From positions 124,001 through 188,000 of the forward strand of contig NZ_JAOEFC010000001.1 in the NCBI RefSeq assembly GCF_025421715.1: 64,000 nucleotides of DNA. Direction: 5' to 3'. A program made the position numbers and the translations under genes. Under the pieces are notes generated by a model. That model did not search any database. It was not told the origin of the DNA and saw nothing but the letters and a program-made list of their open reading frames with translations. The DNA comes from Microbacterium festucae (GTDB lineage Bacteria > Actinomycetota > Actinomycetes > Actinomycetales > Microbacteriaceae). Positions 55,775-64,000 of this stretch are shown piece after piece (the first letter of the stretch is position 1; every line of letters begins with the position of its first letter).

Positions 55775-57580
55775 GTGAGCACCCAGACCGCAGACACCGT
55801 CGTGAAGGACGGGGTCCACTACCACCAGTTCGACATCGTGATCGTGGGCGCCGGCGGCGCCGGCATGCGCGCGGCGATCGAGGCCGGCCCCGGCGCGAAG
55901 ACCGCCGTGATCACCAAGCTCTACCCGACGCGCTCGCACACCGGTGCCGCGCAGGGCGGCATGGCGGCGGCCCTGGCCAACGTCGAAGAGGACTCGTGGG
56001 AGTGGCACACCTTCGACACCGTCAAGGGCGGCGACTACCTCGTCGACCAGGATGCCGCCGAGATCCTCGCCAAAGAGGCCATCGACGCCGTCATCGACCT
56101 CGAGAACATGGGCCTGCCGTTCAACCGCACGCCCGAGGGCAAGATCGACCAGCGCCGCTTCGGCGGTCACACCGCCGACCACGGCAAGACCCCCGTGCGC
56201 CGCGCCTGCTACGCCGCCGACCGCACCGGGCACATGATCCTGCAGACGCTGTTCCAGAACTGCGTCAAGCTCGGCATCAACTTCTTCAACGAGTTCTACG
56301 TGCTCGACCTGATCACGGTGAAGGATGCCGACGGCAACACCCAGGTCGCCGGCGTCGTCGCCTACGACCTGTCCACCGGCGACCTGCACGTCTTCCAGTC
56401 CAAGGCCGTCATCTTCGCCACCGGCGGCTTCGGCAAGATCTTCAAGACCACCTCCAACGCCCACACCCTCACCGGTGACGGCGTCGGCGTGATCTGGCGC
56501 AAGGGCCTGCCGCTGGAGGACATGGAGTTCTTCCAGTTCCACCCCACCGGCCTCGCCGGTCTCGGCATCCTCCTCACCGAGGGCGCCCGCGGCGAGGGCG
56601 CGATCCTGCGCAACGCCTCGGGCGAGCGCTTCATGGAGCGCTACGCCCCCACCATCAAGGACCTCGCACCCCGCGACATCGTCAGCCGCTGCATGGTGCA
56701 GGAGGTCGCCGAGGGTCGCGGCGCCGGCCCGCACCGCGACTACGTGCTGCTGGACTGCACGCACCTGGGCGCCGAGGTGCTCGAGACCAAGCTCCCCGAC
56801 ATCACCGAGTTCGCCCGCACCTACCTCGGCGTCGACCCGGTGGTCGAGCCCGTGCCCGTCATGCCCACCGCCCACTACGCGATGGGCGGCATCCCCACCA
56901 ACGTCGCCGGCGAGGTGCTCAGCGACAACACCACCGTCGTGCCCGGCCTCTACGCCGCCGGCGAGTGCGCCTGCGTCTCGGTGCACGGCTCGAACCGCCT
57001 CGGCACCAACTCGCTGCTCGACATCAACGTCTTCGGCAAGCGCGCCGGGCGCAACGCGGTCGAGTACGTGCAGACGGCCGACTTCGTGCCGCTTCCCGAC
57101 GACCCCGCCAAGGACGTGCGCGACATGCTCGAGGGCCTGCGCAACAACCCGGGCGGCGAGCGCATCGCGGTGCTGCGCAAGACCCTGCAGGACGAGATGG
57201 ACCGCAAGGCCCAGGTGTTCCGCACCGACGAGTCGCTCTCGGAGGTCATGGACGTCATCGCCGACCTGCGCGAGCGCTACAAGAACGTGCACGTCGACGA
57301 CAAGGGCAAGCGGTTCAACACCGACCTGCTCGAGGCCGTCGAGCTCGGCTTCCTGCTCGACCTCGCCGAGGTCGTCGTGGTCACCGCCCGCAACCGCAAG
57401 GAGAGCCGCGGCGGGCACATGCGCGACGACTACCCCAAGCGCGACGACGAGAACTACATGAAGCACACGATGGCCTACCTGTCGGGCGACCCGCACTCCT
57501 CGCACCCCGAGGACCACATCCGCCTGGATTGGAAGCCCGTCGTCGTGACGCGCTACCAGCCGATGGAGAGGAAGTACTGA
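55775..57580 (+). CDS. sdhA: Succinate dehydrogenase flavoprotein subunit
   Basis: 601 residues. FAD-binding [14 protein letters not shown] near residue 25, covalent-FAD His in [12 protein letters not shown], catalytic residues in FHPTGLAG and the arginine-rich middle ([14 protein letters not shown]), then the C-terminal helical domain. It oxidises succinate to fumarate and hands electrons to SdhB. GTG 55775 has GAAGG nine nt upstream. The stop overlaps the sdhB start. Confidence 0.97.
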   Translation: MSTQTADTVVKDGVHYHQFDIVIVGAGGAGMRAAIEAGPGAKTAVITKLYPTRSHTGAAQGGMAAALANVEEDSWEWHTFDTVKGGDYLVDQDAAEILAKEAIDAVIDLENMGLPFNRTPEGKIDQRRFGGHTADHGKTPVRRACYAADRTGHMILQTLFQNCVKLGINFFNEFYVLDLITVKDADGNTQVAGVVAYDLSTGDLHVFQSKAVIFATGGFGKIFKTTSNAHTLTGDGVGVIWRKGLPLEDMEFFQFHPTGLAGLGILLTEGARGEGAILRNASGERFMERYAPTIKDLAPRDIVSRCMVQEVAEGRGAGPHRDYVLLDCTHLGAEVLETKLPDITEFARTYLGVDPVVEPVPVMPTAHYAMGGIPTNVAGEVLSDNTTVVPGLYAAGECACVSVHGSNRLGTNSLLDINVFGKRAGRNAVEYVQTADFVPLPDDPAKDVRDMLEGLRNNPGGERIAVLRKTLQDEMDRKAQVFRTDESLSEVMDVIADLRERYKNVHVDDKGKRFNTDLLEAVELGFLLDLAEVVVVTARNRKESRGGHMRDDYPKRDDENYMKHTMAYLSGDPHSSHPEDHIRLDWKPVVVTRYQPMERKY

Positions 57581-58356
57581 TGACCCTCGTCGCCCCCGAC
57601 ACCGACGCGGCCGCGCAGACCCAGGACGCCGCCGACGACACCGGCATCCAGTCGTTCCTCGTCACCTTCATCATCCGACGCTTCGACCCCGAGGTCGACG
57701 CCGAGCCGCGCTGGGTCGACTACGACGTGGAGCTGTACTCCACCGACCGCGTGCTCGACGCCCTCCACAAGATCAAATGGGAGGTCGACGGCTCGCTGAC
57801 CTTCCGCCGGTCGTGCGCGCACGGCATCTGCGGTTCGGATGCCATGCGCATCAACGGCCGCAACCGCCTGGCCTGCAAGACGCTGATCAAGGACCTCGAC
57901 ATCTCGAAGCCGATCTACGTCGAGGCCATCAAGGGCCTGCCGCTGGAGAAGGACCTCGTCGTCGACATGGAGCCCTTCTTCGCGTCGTACCGCGAGGTGC
58001 AGCCGTTCCTCATCGCCAACTCGACGCCCGAGCCCGGCAAGGAGCGCGTGCAGTCGATCAAGGACCGCGCGATCTTCGACGACACCACCAAGTGCATCCT
58101 GTGCGCTGCGTGCACCTCGTCGTGCCCGGTGTTCTGGACCGACGGCCAGTACTTCGGCCCGGCCGCCATCGTCAACGCGCACCGCTTCATCTTCGACTCG
58201 CGCGACGACGCCGGCGATGTGCGCCTCGACATCCTCAACGACAAGGAGGGCGTGTGGCGCTGCCGCACGACCTTCAACTGCACCGAGGCGTGCCCCCGCG
58301 GCATCGAGGTGACCAAGGCGATCGCCGAGGTCAAGCAGGCCGTCCTGCGCGGCTGA
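57580..58356 (+). CDS. sdhB: Succinate dehydrogenase iron-sulfur subunit
   Basis: 258 residues. [2Fe-2S] site RSCAHGICGSD (Cys79, Cys84, Asp87) with Cys99; the third ligand is Asp rather than Cys, as in the E. coli and mycobacterial proteins. [4Fe-4S] site CILCAACTSSCP and [3Fe-4S] site in CRTTFNCTEACP near residue 225. It links SdhA to the membrane subunits. ATG 57580 is in a TGATG overlap. Last gene of the operon. Confidence 0.97.
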   Translation: MTLVAPDTDAAAQTQDAADDTGIQSFLVTFIIRRFDPEVDAEPRWVDYDVELYSTDRVLDALHKIKWEVDGSLTFRRSCAHGICGSDAMRINGRNRLACKTLIKDLDISKPIYVEAIKGLPLEKDLVVDMEPFFASYREVQPFLIANSTPEPGKERVQSIKDRAIFDDTTKCILCAACTSSCPVFWTDGQYFGPAAIVNAHRFIFDSRDDAGDVRLDILNDKEGVWRCRTTFNCTEACPRGIEVTKAIAEVKQAVLRG

Positions 58357-58378
58357 GCGCGCCCGCTCGGCTGATCGG

Positions 58379-58384
58379 TACGCT
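58379..58384 (+). promoter_or_regulatory. -10 element of the YihY gene
   Basis: TACGCT, six nt before GTG 58391. Confidence 0.55.
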
Positions 58385-58390
58385 GACCGC

Positions 58391-59611
58391 GTGAGCTCTC
58401 CCCACACCAAGCGCGCCGTCGCCGACGTCGCGCGCGCCGAGGAGGAGGGCCTGCGCGAACGGTGGGAGGCCCGGCAGGCCGAGCTGCGCGAGCGCTTCGA
58501 CGTGCCCCTCAGCCGGGCGACCGAGATCACCCGCAAGACCCTCGCGTGGTTCCCGGTGCGGGTGTGGCGGCACTTCCTGCTGAGCAACGGCTTCCTGCTG
58601 GCGGCGAGCATCAGCTACCAGTCGTTGTTCGCGATGTTCGCGGTGCTCTACGTCGCCTTCGCCGGCGTGGGGGTGTGGCTCGGCGGCAGCGAGACCGCCA
58701 TCGAGAGCCTCATCCTGCTCATCAACCACTACATCCCGGGCATCATCAGCGCGAACGGCCTGGTGACCCCGGATGCCGTGACCGAGGTGGCCCGCAGCAG
58801 CACCGGCGTGCTGGCCGTCACCGGTGCGATCGCGCTCGGTGTGGCGATCTGGACGGCGATCGGCTTCGTCACCTTCACGCGACGCGCCGTGCGCGACATC
58901 TTCGGGCTGCCGTTCGACCGCCGCAACTACTTCCTGCTCAAGGCCCGCGACTTCGTCGCCGCCGCGATGTTCGGGCTGGCCCTCATCCTCGGCGCCGGGC
59001 TCGGCGCGATCGCCGGCGGCGCACTGAAGACCCTGCTGTCGGTGCTCGGCGTCGCCGACGACACGGTGTGGTCGCACGTGAGCGTGCAGGTGCTGTCGAT
59101 CGCGGTCGGCTTCGCGATCAACGCCGCCGCCCTGGGGTCGCTGTTCCGCTTCCTCACCGGCGCGACGCTCCCCTGGCGGCGCATCTGGCCGGGCTCGCTG
59201 CTGGGCGGCGGCGCCATCTCGGTGCTGCAGATCGGCGCCGGCCTGCTGCTGGTCTACACCCCGTCCAACCCGCTGCTGGCCACCTTCTCGGTGTTCATCG
59301 GCTTCCTCGTCTGGTTCCGGCTCGTCGGCATCGTCATCCTCGTGGCCGCCTCGTGGATCGCCGTGGCCGCCAACGACGCCGACGTGCCGGTGCGCGTGCT
59401 CTCCGAGCGGGAGCGCCTGCAGGAGGAGCACACCGCCCTGCTGCTGGCCGCCCGGGTGCGCCTGCGCACCGCGCGCGAGGCCCACGACACCGCGCCCTGG
59501 TTCCGCAAGTGGCAGACCGCCCGGGGTCTGCGCGAGGCGGAGGACGAGCTCGCCCAGGTGCAGGCCGCAGCTCCCCCGCCCGTCAAGCCGCACGGCCTGC
59601 TGCCGGACTGA
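58391..59611 (+). CDS. YihY/BrkB family membrane protein
   Basis: 406 residues. A charged N-terminal 55 residues, then six helices with the family patterns ASISYQSLFAMFAVLYVAF near residue 75 and LLGGGAISVLQIGAGLLLVY near residue 275. A roughly 80-residue helical cytoplasmic tail follows. The function of the family is not settled (earlier called RNase BN in error). GTG 58391 follows TACGCT at six nt. Confidence 0.88.
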   Translation: MSSPHTKRAVADVARAEEEGLRERWEARQAELRERFDVPLSRATEITRKTLAWFPVRVWRHFLLSNGFLLAASISYQSLFAMFAVLYVAFAGVGVWLGGSETAIESLILLINHYIPGIISANGLVTPDAVTEVARSSTGVLAVTGAIALGVAIWTAIGFVTFTRRAVRDIFGLPFDRRNYFLLKARDFVAAAMFGLALILGAGLGAIAGGALKTLLSVLGVADDTVWSHVSVQVLSIAVGFAINAAALGSLFRFLTGATLPWRRIWPGSLLGGGAISVLQIGAGLLLVYTPSNPLLATFSVFIGFLVWFRLVGIVILVAASWIAVAANDADVPVRVLSERERLQEEHTALLLAARVRLRTAREAHDTAPWFRKWQTARGLREAEDELAQVQAAAPPPVKPHGLLPD

Positions 59612-59665
59612 CCCAGGGGCGGGGCTCGGGCTGGGGATGGCGCCTGGCGTGTCTGCGGCCGTGGC

Positions 59666-59671
59666 TAGGCT
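59666..59671 (+). promoter_or_regulatory. -10 element of xthA
   Basis: TAGGCT, six nt before GTG 59678. Confidence 0.6.
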
Positions 59672-59677
59672 GTCACG

Positions 59678-60511
59678 GTGCCCCGCAACCTCCGCATCGC
59701 GTCCGTCAACGTCAACGGCATCCGCGCCGCCGCCCGCAAGGGCATGCACGGCTGGCTCGAGCAGGCAGACGTCGACATCCTCACCCTGCAGGAGGTGCGC
59801 GCCGAGGCATCCGATCTCGCCGCCGCCCTGCCGGGCTGGCACATCGTCGGCGACGAGGCGCTCGCCAAGGGGCGTGCCGGCGTCGCGATCGCCGCGCGCG
59901 AGCCCCTCGACGTCTGGCGCATCGAGCTGGGCGACGACACGCTCGACTCCAAGGGCCGCTGGGTCGAAGCCGACATCCGCGTCGGCGACGAGACCCTCAC
60001 CGTCGTGAGCGCCTACGTGTTCACCGGTGAGGCCGATACCGAGAAGCAGGTCGCCAAGTACGCGTTCCTCGACGCGATGGAAGCGCGGATGCCGCAGCTC
60101 GGCGAGCTCGCCCTCATCACCGGTGACCTCAACGTCGGGCACCGGGAGTTCGACATCCGCAACTGGAAGGGCAACCTCAAGAAGGCGGGCTTCCTCCCCC
60201 GCGAGCGCGCCTACTTCGACCGCTTCCTGGGCGCGGCGGGCGCACCCGTCGCCACCGTCGACGGCGCGACGGGCACGGGCCTCGGCTGGGTCGACGTGGG
60301 CCGCACCTGGGCGGGCGAGGTCGACGGGCCGTACTCGTGGTGGTCCAACCGCGGCAAGGCGTTCGACACCGACACCGGCTGGCGCATCGACTACCACCTG
60401 GCCACCGCCGCGCTGGCAGCGCGCGTGGCCGACTACCGCGTCGTGCGCGCCCCCTCTTGGGACACCCGCTGGAGCGACCACGCCCCCGTCGTCGCCGACT
60501 ACACCTTCTGA
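59678..60511 (+). CDS. xthA: Exodeoxyribonuclease III
   Basis: 277 residues of the EEP nuclease fold: SVNVNGIRAA, the metal Glu in LQEVRAE near residue 36, GDLNVGH near residue 150 and the C-terminal SDHAPVVADY with the catalytic Asp-His. It cuts DNA at abasic sites and degrades 3' ends in base-excision repair. GTG 59678 has TAGGCT six nt upstream. Confidence 0.94.
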   Translation: MPRNLRIASVNVNGIRAAARKGMHGWLEQADVDILTLQEVRAEASDLAAALPGWHIVGDEALAKGRAGVAIAAREPLDVWRIELGDDTLDSKGRWVEADIRVGDETLTVVSAYVFTGEADTEKQVAKYAFLDAMEARMPQLGELALITGDLNVGHREFDIRNWKGNLKKAGFLPRERAYFDRFLGAAGAPVATVDGATGTGLGWVDVGRTWAGEVDGPYSWWSNRGKAFDTDTGWRIDYHLATAALAARVADYRVVRAPSWDTRWSDHAPVVADYTF

Positions 60512-60558
60512 CCCGGGGCGCCCGCCCCGGCGGGGCGCGACGTCCCCGCATCCGCTCG

Positions 60559-60564
60559 TAGGAT
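60559..60564 (+). promoter_or_regulatory. -10 element of trpS
   Basis: TAGGAT, six nt before GTG 60571. Confidence 0.6.
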
Positions 60565-60570
60565 TGACCC

Positions 60571-61575
60571 GTGACCAAACCCCGCCTGTACTCCGGCATG
60601 CAGCCGTCCGCCGACTCCCTCCAGATCGGCAACTACATCGGGGCGCTCATGCAGTGGCGCGACCTGCAGCAGGCCTACGACGCCTACTTCTCGGTCGTCG
60701 ACCTCCACGCCCTCACCCAGCCCAACGACCCGGCCGAGCTGCGGCAGAAGACCCGGCGCACCGCCGCGCAGTACATCGCCGCGGGCATCGAGCCCTCGCG
60801 ATCGACGCTGTACGTGCAGTCGCACGTGCGCGCGCACGCCGAGCTGGCCTGGATCCTCTCGACCATCACCGGCTTCGGCGAGGCCGGCCGCATGACCCAG
60901 TTCAAGGACAAGTCGCAGCGCTACGGCAGCGACGCCACCTCGGTGGGCCTGTTCACCTACCCGGTGCTGATGGCCGCCGACATCCTGCTCTACCAGACCG
61001 ACATCGTGCCGGTCGGCGACGACCAGAAGCAGCACGTCGAGCTCACCCGCGACCTGGCCGAGCGGTTCAACTCGCGCTACGGCGACACGTTCCGGGTGCC
61101 GATGCCGGTGATCCAGCAGGACACCGCCCGCATCTACGACCTGCAGAACCCCACCGCCAAGATGAGCAAGTCGGCCGAGTCCGATGCGGGCGTGCTGTGG
61201 CTGCTGGATGACCCGTCGGTCTCGGCGAAGAAGGTCATGCGCGCGGTGACCGACTCGGAGGGCTCGGTGCGCTACGACCGCGAGGCCAAGCCCGGCGTCT
61301 CGAACCTGCTCGTGATCTACGCCGCCCTCACCGGCCGCCAGATCCCCGCGATCGAGGACGAGTACGCCGGTCGCGGCTACGGCGACTTCAAGAAGGGCCT
61401 CGCCGAGGTCGTCGTGGGCGAGTTCGGCCCGGTGCGCGAGCGTGCCCTCGAGCTGCTCGCCGACCCCGCCGAGCTCGACCGTGTGCTGGCGACCAACGCC
61501 GCCCGCGCCGACGAGGTCGCCGACGCGACCCTCGCCGCCGTCTACGACAAGGTCGGCCTCCTCCGCCGCGTCTGA
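60571..61575 (+). CDS. trpS: Tryptophanyl-tRNA synthetase
   Basis: 334 residues, a class I synthetase. The HIGH-equivalent is SLQIGNYIGAL near residue 17, and KMSKS lies in PTAKMSKSAES near residue 195. Middle region DQKQHVELTRDLAERF binds ATP and tryptophan. It charges tRNA-Trp. GTG 60571 has TAGGAT six nt upstream. A 303-nt repeat region without genes follows. Confidence 0.96.
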   Translation: MTKPRLYSGMQPSADSLQIGNYIGALMQWRDLQQAYDAYFSVVDLHALTQPNDPAELRQKTRRTAAQYIAAGIEPSRSTLYVQSHVRAHAELAWILSTITGFGEAGRMTQFKDKSQRYGSDATSVGLFTYPVLMAADILLYQTDIVPVGDDQKQHVELTRDLAERFNSRYGDTFRVPMPVIQQDTARIYDLQNPTAKMSKSAESDAGVLWLLDDPSVSAKKVMRAVTDSEGSVRYDREAKPGVSNLLVIYAALTGRQIPAIEDEYAGRGYGDFKKGLAEVVVGEFGPVRERALELLADPAELDRVLATNAARADEVADATLAAVYDKVGLLRRV

Positions 61576-61631
61576 CCGCCTGCCGGTCGCTGCGGCGTCC
61601 GGGTTCTGCCCCGCCTGGCCCGGTGCCAAGT

Positions 61632-61704
61632 CGCATAACTCAGGCAGTTCCGCGCGCGGGCGCTCGTGCGGCGCCGCGCGCGGCGATTCTGCCTGAGTTA
61701 TGCG
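61632..61704. repeat. Palindromic element B1, GAGTT-core family
   Basis: Arms CGCATAACTCAGGCAG (61632-61647) and CTGCCTGAGTTATGCG (61689-61704) are perfect 16-bp complements. The interior has CCGCGCGCGG twice, which can pair with itself and lengthen the stem. Confidence 0.85.
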
Positions 61705-61771
61705 CCGGTGGCGAGGGTGCCCGTTTCGCAGCTCTGGCTCGTAGGCTGTGGCGGCCGGCCCGGTGCCAGGT

Positions 61772-61844
61772 CGCATAACTCAGGCGGTTTCGCGCGCAGG
61801 CGCGCGTTCAGCGCCGCGCGCGGCGATTCTGCCTGGGTTATGCG
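61772..61844. repeat. Palindromic element B2, GAGTT-core family
   Basis: Arms CGCATAACTCAGGCGG (61772-61787) and CTGCCTGGGTTATGCG (61829-61844) match at 14 of 16. It ends 34 nt from the DUF559 gene stop. Confidence 0.82.
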
Positions 61845-61878
61845 CCGGTGGCGCGGGTGCGGGAGCCCGGGCGGACGG

Positions 61879-62736
61879 TCAGCGGCGGCGGGTGGCGACC
61901 AGTCCCCGCACCGCGGCGATGACGCGCTCCGGGTCGTAGAGCAGGTCCTCGGCCAGGGGACGCAAGCTCACGAGACCCAGGCGGGCCGCGGCGAGGTCTC
62001 GGCGGCGGTCGCGCTTCTGCATCCGCCACCCCTCGTGATGCGCCTTGCTGTCGCATTCGATGATCAGCCATCCCTCGACAAGGAAGTCGACGCGCCCGAC
62101 CCCGTCCACCTGAACCTGCACCTCGAAGCGCAGACCCAGCTGCCGCAGGATCAGTCGCATCAGGGTCTCTGGCCCCGACTCCGCGCGGCCGTCCGACAGC
62201 CGGAGGACCGTCCCGAACCGGCGGGGCAGCGCGGCGAACACGTCCGCCAGATCGAGACGGGTGAGGATGCCGTGATGCAGGATGCTGTCGATCGTCGCCA
62301 CGGCATGTCGCGGCGACTGGCACCGCACGGCCTGAGCCACCGCATCCGCCACGGGCACGACGCCGAGCGTGTGCTCGTCGAAGCGCAGGGGCCACCAGTG
62401 AAGGCGCAGTGCGGCGCGGTCCCGGTCCGACAGCGGACGGGTCCGATCGGCGGGCGAGCGCAGGCGTGACATCGTCCGCTCGATGTGGATATGCAGGACG
62501 CCGTCGTCGAACACGAAGACGCCGAGCAGGCGCAGCAGCGAGACACAGGCCAGCCGGCCGCCCACGCGCACCGCGCTCTCGATGCCCGGCTGAGGGGCGG
62601 CGAGGTAACGGTCGCGGCGCAGCCGCAGGATCCGTCCGCCCCGCACGGCGCGCGTGATCTGCTTCGGACGGAAGCCGAGCGCGAGCAGATCGGCGCGTCG
62701 GAGGACGAGATCGGCGGGCACGGACACGAGGGACAT
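61879..62736 (-). CDS. AbiEi-like winged-helix plus DUF559 (Vsr-fold) endonuclease-like protein, paralogue
   Basis: 285 residues. The N-terminal winged-helix-like part has FRPKQITRAVRGGRILRLRR and then GGRLACVSLLRLLGVFV, matching the paralogue at 44,174 in order and spacing. The nuclease-fold domain has Asp217 in GRVDFLVEG, Glu227-x-Asp229-Ser-Lys231 in IECDSKAHH and RDRRRDLAAA, a complete DUF559/Vsr-type active-site set. No membrane segment. ATG 62736 has GAGGG seven nt upstream. Palindrome C lies 94 nt upstream and B1/B2 lie downstream. Vsr nicks DNA at mismatches; what this group cuts, if anything, is unknown. Confidence 0.78.
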   Translation of the reverse strand: MSLVSVPADLVLRRADLLALGFRPKQITRAVRGGRILRLRRDRYLAAPQPGIESAVRVGGRLACVSLLRLLGVFVFDDGVLHIHIERTMSRLRSPADRTRPLSDRDRAALRLHWWPLRFDEHTLGVVPVADAVAQAVRCQSPRHAVATIDSILHHGILTRLDLADVFAALPRRFGTVLRLSDGRAESGPETLMRLILRQLGLRFEVQVQVDGVGRVDFLVEGWLIIECDSKAHHEGWRMQKRDRRRDLAAARLGLVSLRPLAEDLLYDPERVIAAVRGLVATRRR

Positions 62737-62829
62737 AGGGTCACCCTCGCCGCGCGAGCGCGCGGGCGGTGCCCGGCGACCTCGATCTGTGGACGCTCGG
62801 GGCGGATCGTCGCCTGTGGAGGAAGGCGA

Positions 62830-62914
62830 CCACGGCGCATAACTCAGGCAGAATGCCCGTGGCCGCGGCGGATCGGGCCCGGAACTGCCGTTCTGCCTGA
62901 GTTATGCGCCGTGG
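62830..62914. repeat. Palindromic element C, GAGTT-core family, longest perfect arms
   Basis: 24-bp perfect arms at 62830-62853 and 62891-62914 around 37 nt. The arms contain CATAACTCAGGCAGAA and its complement, the same core as B1. It lies upstream of the DUF559 gene and about 70 bp before the promoter of the next GNAT gene. Confidence 0.88.
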
Positions 62915-62984
62915 CCCGCGGTGAGGGGCTCCGACAGGGACGCGGACAGGGGCGCGCGTCGTGGCCGGGGCGGGTGGGGCGGGG

Positions 62985-62990
62985 TAGGGT
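62985..62990 (+). promoter_or_regulatory. -10 element of the second GNAT gene
   Basis: TAGGGT, six nt before ATG 62997. Confidence 0.55.
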
Positions 62991-62996
62991 CGCGGG

Positions 62997-63572
62997 ATGG
63001 AACCGGTCACGCTGCACACCGCGAGGCTCGAGTTGTCGCCCCCGGCCGAGGCCGACATCGACGCGATCTACGACGCCTGTCAGGACCCGCTGATCCAGCG
63101 GTACACCACCGTGCCGTCGCCGTACGCGCGCGAGCACGCGGAGGGCTTCATCGCGAAGACCCGCGACTGGTGGGAGTCGGGCAGCGAGGCGACGTGGGCG
63201 ATCCAGCACGAGGGCGAGCTGGCCGGGATGGTCGGCCTCCACCGTATGAGCGCCGGCGCCGGGTCGGCCGAGATCGGCTACTGGATGACGCCGGCGTTCC
63301 GCCGCGGCGGCTACCTGACCGAGGCCTGCCGGGCGGTCGTCGACTTCGGCTTCTCCCCCGACGGCCTCGACCTCGTGCGCATCAGCTGGCGCGCTGTGGC
63401 CGGCAACGAGGGCTCGGCCCGCCTCGCCCGCCGGATCGGGTTCCGCTTCGAGGGCGCCCAGCGCCAGGCCCTCGTCAACGGCGCGGGGGTGCGCGACGAC
63501 GGCTGGATGGCCGGGCTGCTGCGCACCGATGACCGCGAACCGCAGCCCTGGCCGGTGCTCGCCGACCTCTGA
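62997..63572 (+). CDS. GNAT family N-acetyltransferase, RimJ/RimL type
   Basis: 191 residues. Family order: TARLELSPPAEADIDAIYDA, GSAEIGYWMTPAFRRGGYLT with the acetyl-CoA loop, and GNEGSARLARRIGFRFEG near residue 145. Substrate unknown. TAGGGT is six nt before ATG 62997. It is distinct from the GNAT at 32,454. The glycosylase gene starts 12 nt downstream of its stop, so they may share a transcript. Confidence 0.87.
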   Translation: MEPVTLHTARLELSPPAEADIDAIYDACQDPLIQRYTTVPSPYAREHAEGFIAKTRDWWESGSEATWAIQHEGELAGMVGLHRMSAGAGSAEIGYWMTPAFRRGGYLTEACRAVVDFGFSPDGLDLVRISWRAVAGNEGSARLARRIGFRFEGAQRQALVNGAGVRDDGWMAGLLRTDDREPQPWPVLADL

Positions 63573-63584
63573 CAGGATGAGGCC

Positions 63585-64000
63585 ATGCCCGAGATGCCGG
63601 AGGTGCAGGGGCTCGTCAACTTCCTCGACGGGCGTCTGACGGGGGTGCGGATCGATCGCGTGATGCTCGCGGGCATCGCCGCGCTGAAGACTTACGATCC
63701 CCCCATCGACGCACTCGTGGGCACGACGATCACCGGCGCCGCGCGCCACGGCAAGTTCGTCGACCTGTCGACGGACGCCGGTGTGCACCTGGTCTTCCAC
63801 CTCGCCAAGGCCGGGTGGCTGCGGTTCACCGAGACGCTGCCGGCGACGCTCATCAAGCCCGGGAAGACCCCCATCGCCCTGCGGGTCGCCTTCGGCGACG
63901 GCAGCGGGTTCGACCTCACCGAGGCGGGCACGAAGAAGTCGCTCGCGATCTCGGTGGTGCGCGATCCCGCCGAGGTTCCCGGGATCGCCCGCCTCGGCCC
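63585..64000 (+). CDS. Fpg/Nei family DNA glycosylase, 5' part only
   Basis: About 138 codons are visible before the window ends. The start MPEMPEVQGLVNFLDG gives the catalytic Pro2 and Glu3 of the Fpg/Nei family, and RHGKFVDL supplies the conserved beta-hairpin Lys. The helix-two-turn-helix and zinc finger would lie beyond the window. The enzyme removes oxidised bases and cuts the strand. MPEMPEVQ instead of MPELPEVE and FHLAKAGW instead of the usual HLGMSG indicate a divergent actinobacterial branch. ATG 63585 has GAGG two nt upstream. Confidence 0.85.
   Translation, partial: MPEMPEVQGLVNFLDGRLTGVRIDRVMLAGIAALKTYDPPIDALVGTTITGAARHGKFVDLSTDAGVHLVFHLAKAGWLRFTETLPATLIKPGKTPIALRVAFGDGSGFDLTEAGTKKSLAISVVRDPAEVPGIARLG

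Larger units (their letters stand above)
61621..61860. repeat. Direct repeat of 100 bp, two copies with a 140-bp period
   Basis: 61621-61720 and 61761-61860 differ at about nine of 100 positions by eye. Each copy contains one complete palindrome (B1, B2) plus flanks CGGTGCCA(A/G)GT and CCGGTGGCG(A/C)GGGTGC. The flanks are conserved as strongly as the arms, which indicates a duplication rather than independent evolution. Confidence 0.85.
61576..61878. other. 303-bp repeat region between trpS and the second DUF559 gene
   Basis: Holds palindromes B1 and B2 within two direct copies of a 100-bp unit. Nothing else is visible. It separates convergent genes, so either palindrome may act as a terminator. 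Confidence 0.75.

Noticed and set aside
61621..61860. Repeat array considered as CRISPR
   Set aside because: Only two units, no uniform spacers, each unit is a long hairpin, and no cas gene is present.

Overview
The window is a very GC-rich chromosome segment of an actinobacterium. Gene content and order point to the family Microbacteriaceae, most likely Microbacterium. The indicators are an acyl-CoA carboxylase set with a separate epsilon subunit, a BirA without a DNA-binding domain, an LpdA-type quinone reductase, sdhCDAB, and many genes with a TANNNT -10 hexamer 6-8 nt before the start codon, the signature of leaderless transcription. No rRNA, tRNA, CRISPR array, prophage or classical insertion sequence was found.

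Layout. (1) 1-13,016: surface polysaccharide region. It has two rhamnan-synthesis (RgpF-type) proteins, rmlB, an RmlC-RmlD fusion, GtrA, DUF2304, two family 2 glycosyltransferases, a large polytopic membrane protein, a secreted five-repeat protein and a lipoprotein. Codon use is relaxed compared with the rest. (2) 13,037-18,813, minus strand: a family 4 glycosyltransferase, an LCP cell-wall ligase, purE, purK, a PH-domain membrane protein and birA. (3) 18,986-28,193: acyl-CoA carboxylase genes (beta, epsilon, Maf, biotinylated alpha), split by a minus-strand block with a three-gene two-component module and a TrmA/RlmD-type RNA methyltransferase. A 42-residue small ORF with a perfect ribosome-binding site follows accE. 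(4) 28,301-33,026: lpdA, purine nucleoside phosphorylase, phosphohexomutase, GNAT enzyme. (5) 33,072-40,871: mannitol PTS locus with its own regulator, an orphan EIIB, HPr and EI. (6) 40,881-45,067: hydrolase, TauE permease, flavin monooxygenase, DUF559 endonuclease-like protein. (7) 45,134-54,553, minus strand: nucleoside salvage (BMP lipoprotein, ABC transporter, cdd, deoA, add) and manC. (8) 54,795-64,000: sdhCDAB, YihY, exonuclease III, trpS, a second DUF559 protein, a GNAT enzyme and the start of an Fpg/Nei glycosylase.

How the genes work together. The left third builds and attaches rhamnose-containing wall polymer: dTDP-rhamnose synthesis, transferases, GtrA and LCP. BirA biotinylates the carboxylase alpha chain, which acts with the beta and epsilon chains. 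The BMP/ABC importer brings in nucleosides that Cdd, Add, DeoA and the phosphorylase break down. The mannitol locus carries the complete phosphate relay from PEP to mannitol-1-phosphate and the dehydrogenase that yields fructose-6-phosphate.

The most unusual feature is a family of seven 70-90 bp imperfect palindromes (core AACTC on one arm, GAGTT on the other). Six of them lie directly around the two DUF559 genes, and each gene is surrounded by its own sequence variant. One copy is solitary. This resembles REP elements and their RAYT proteins, but with an AbiEi-like winged-helix plus Vsr/DUF559 nuclease-fold protein as the candidate partner.
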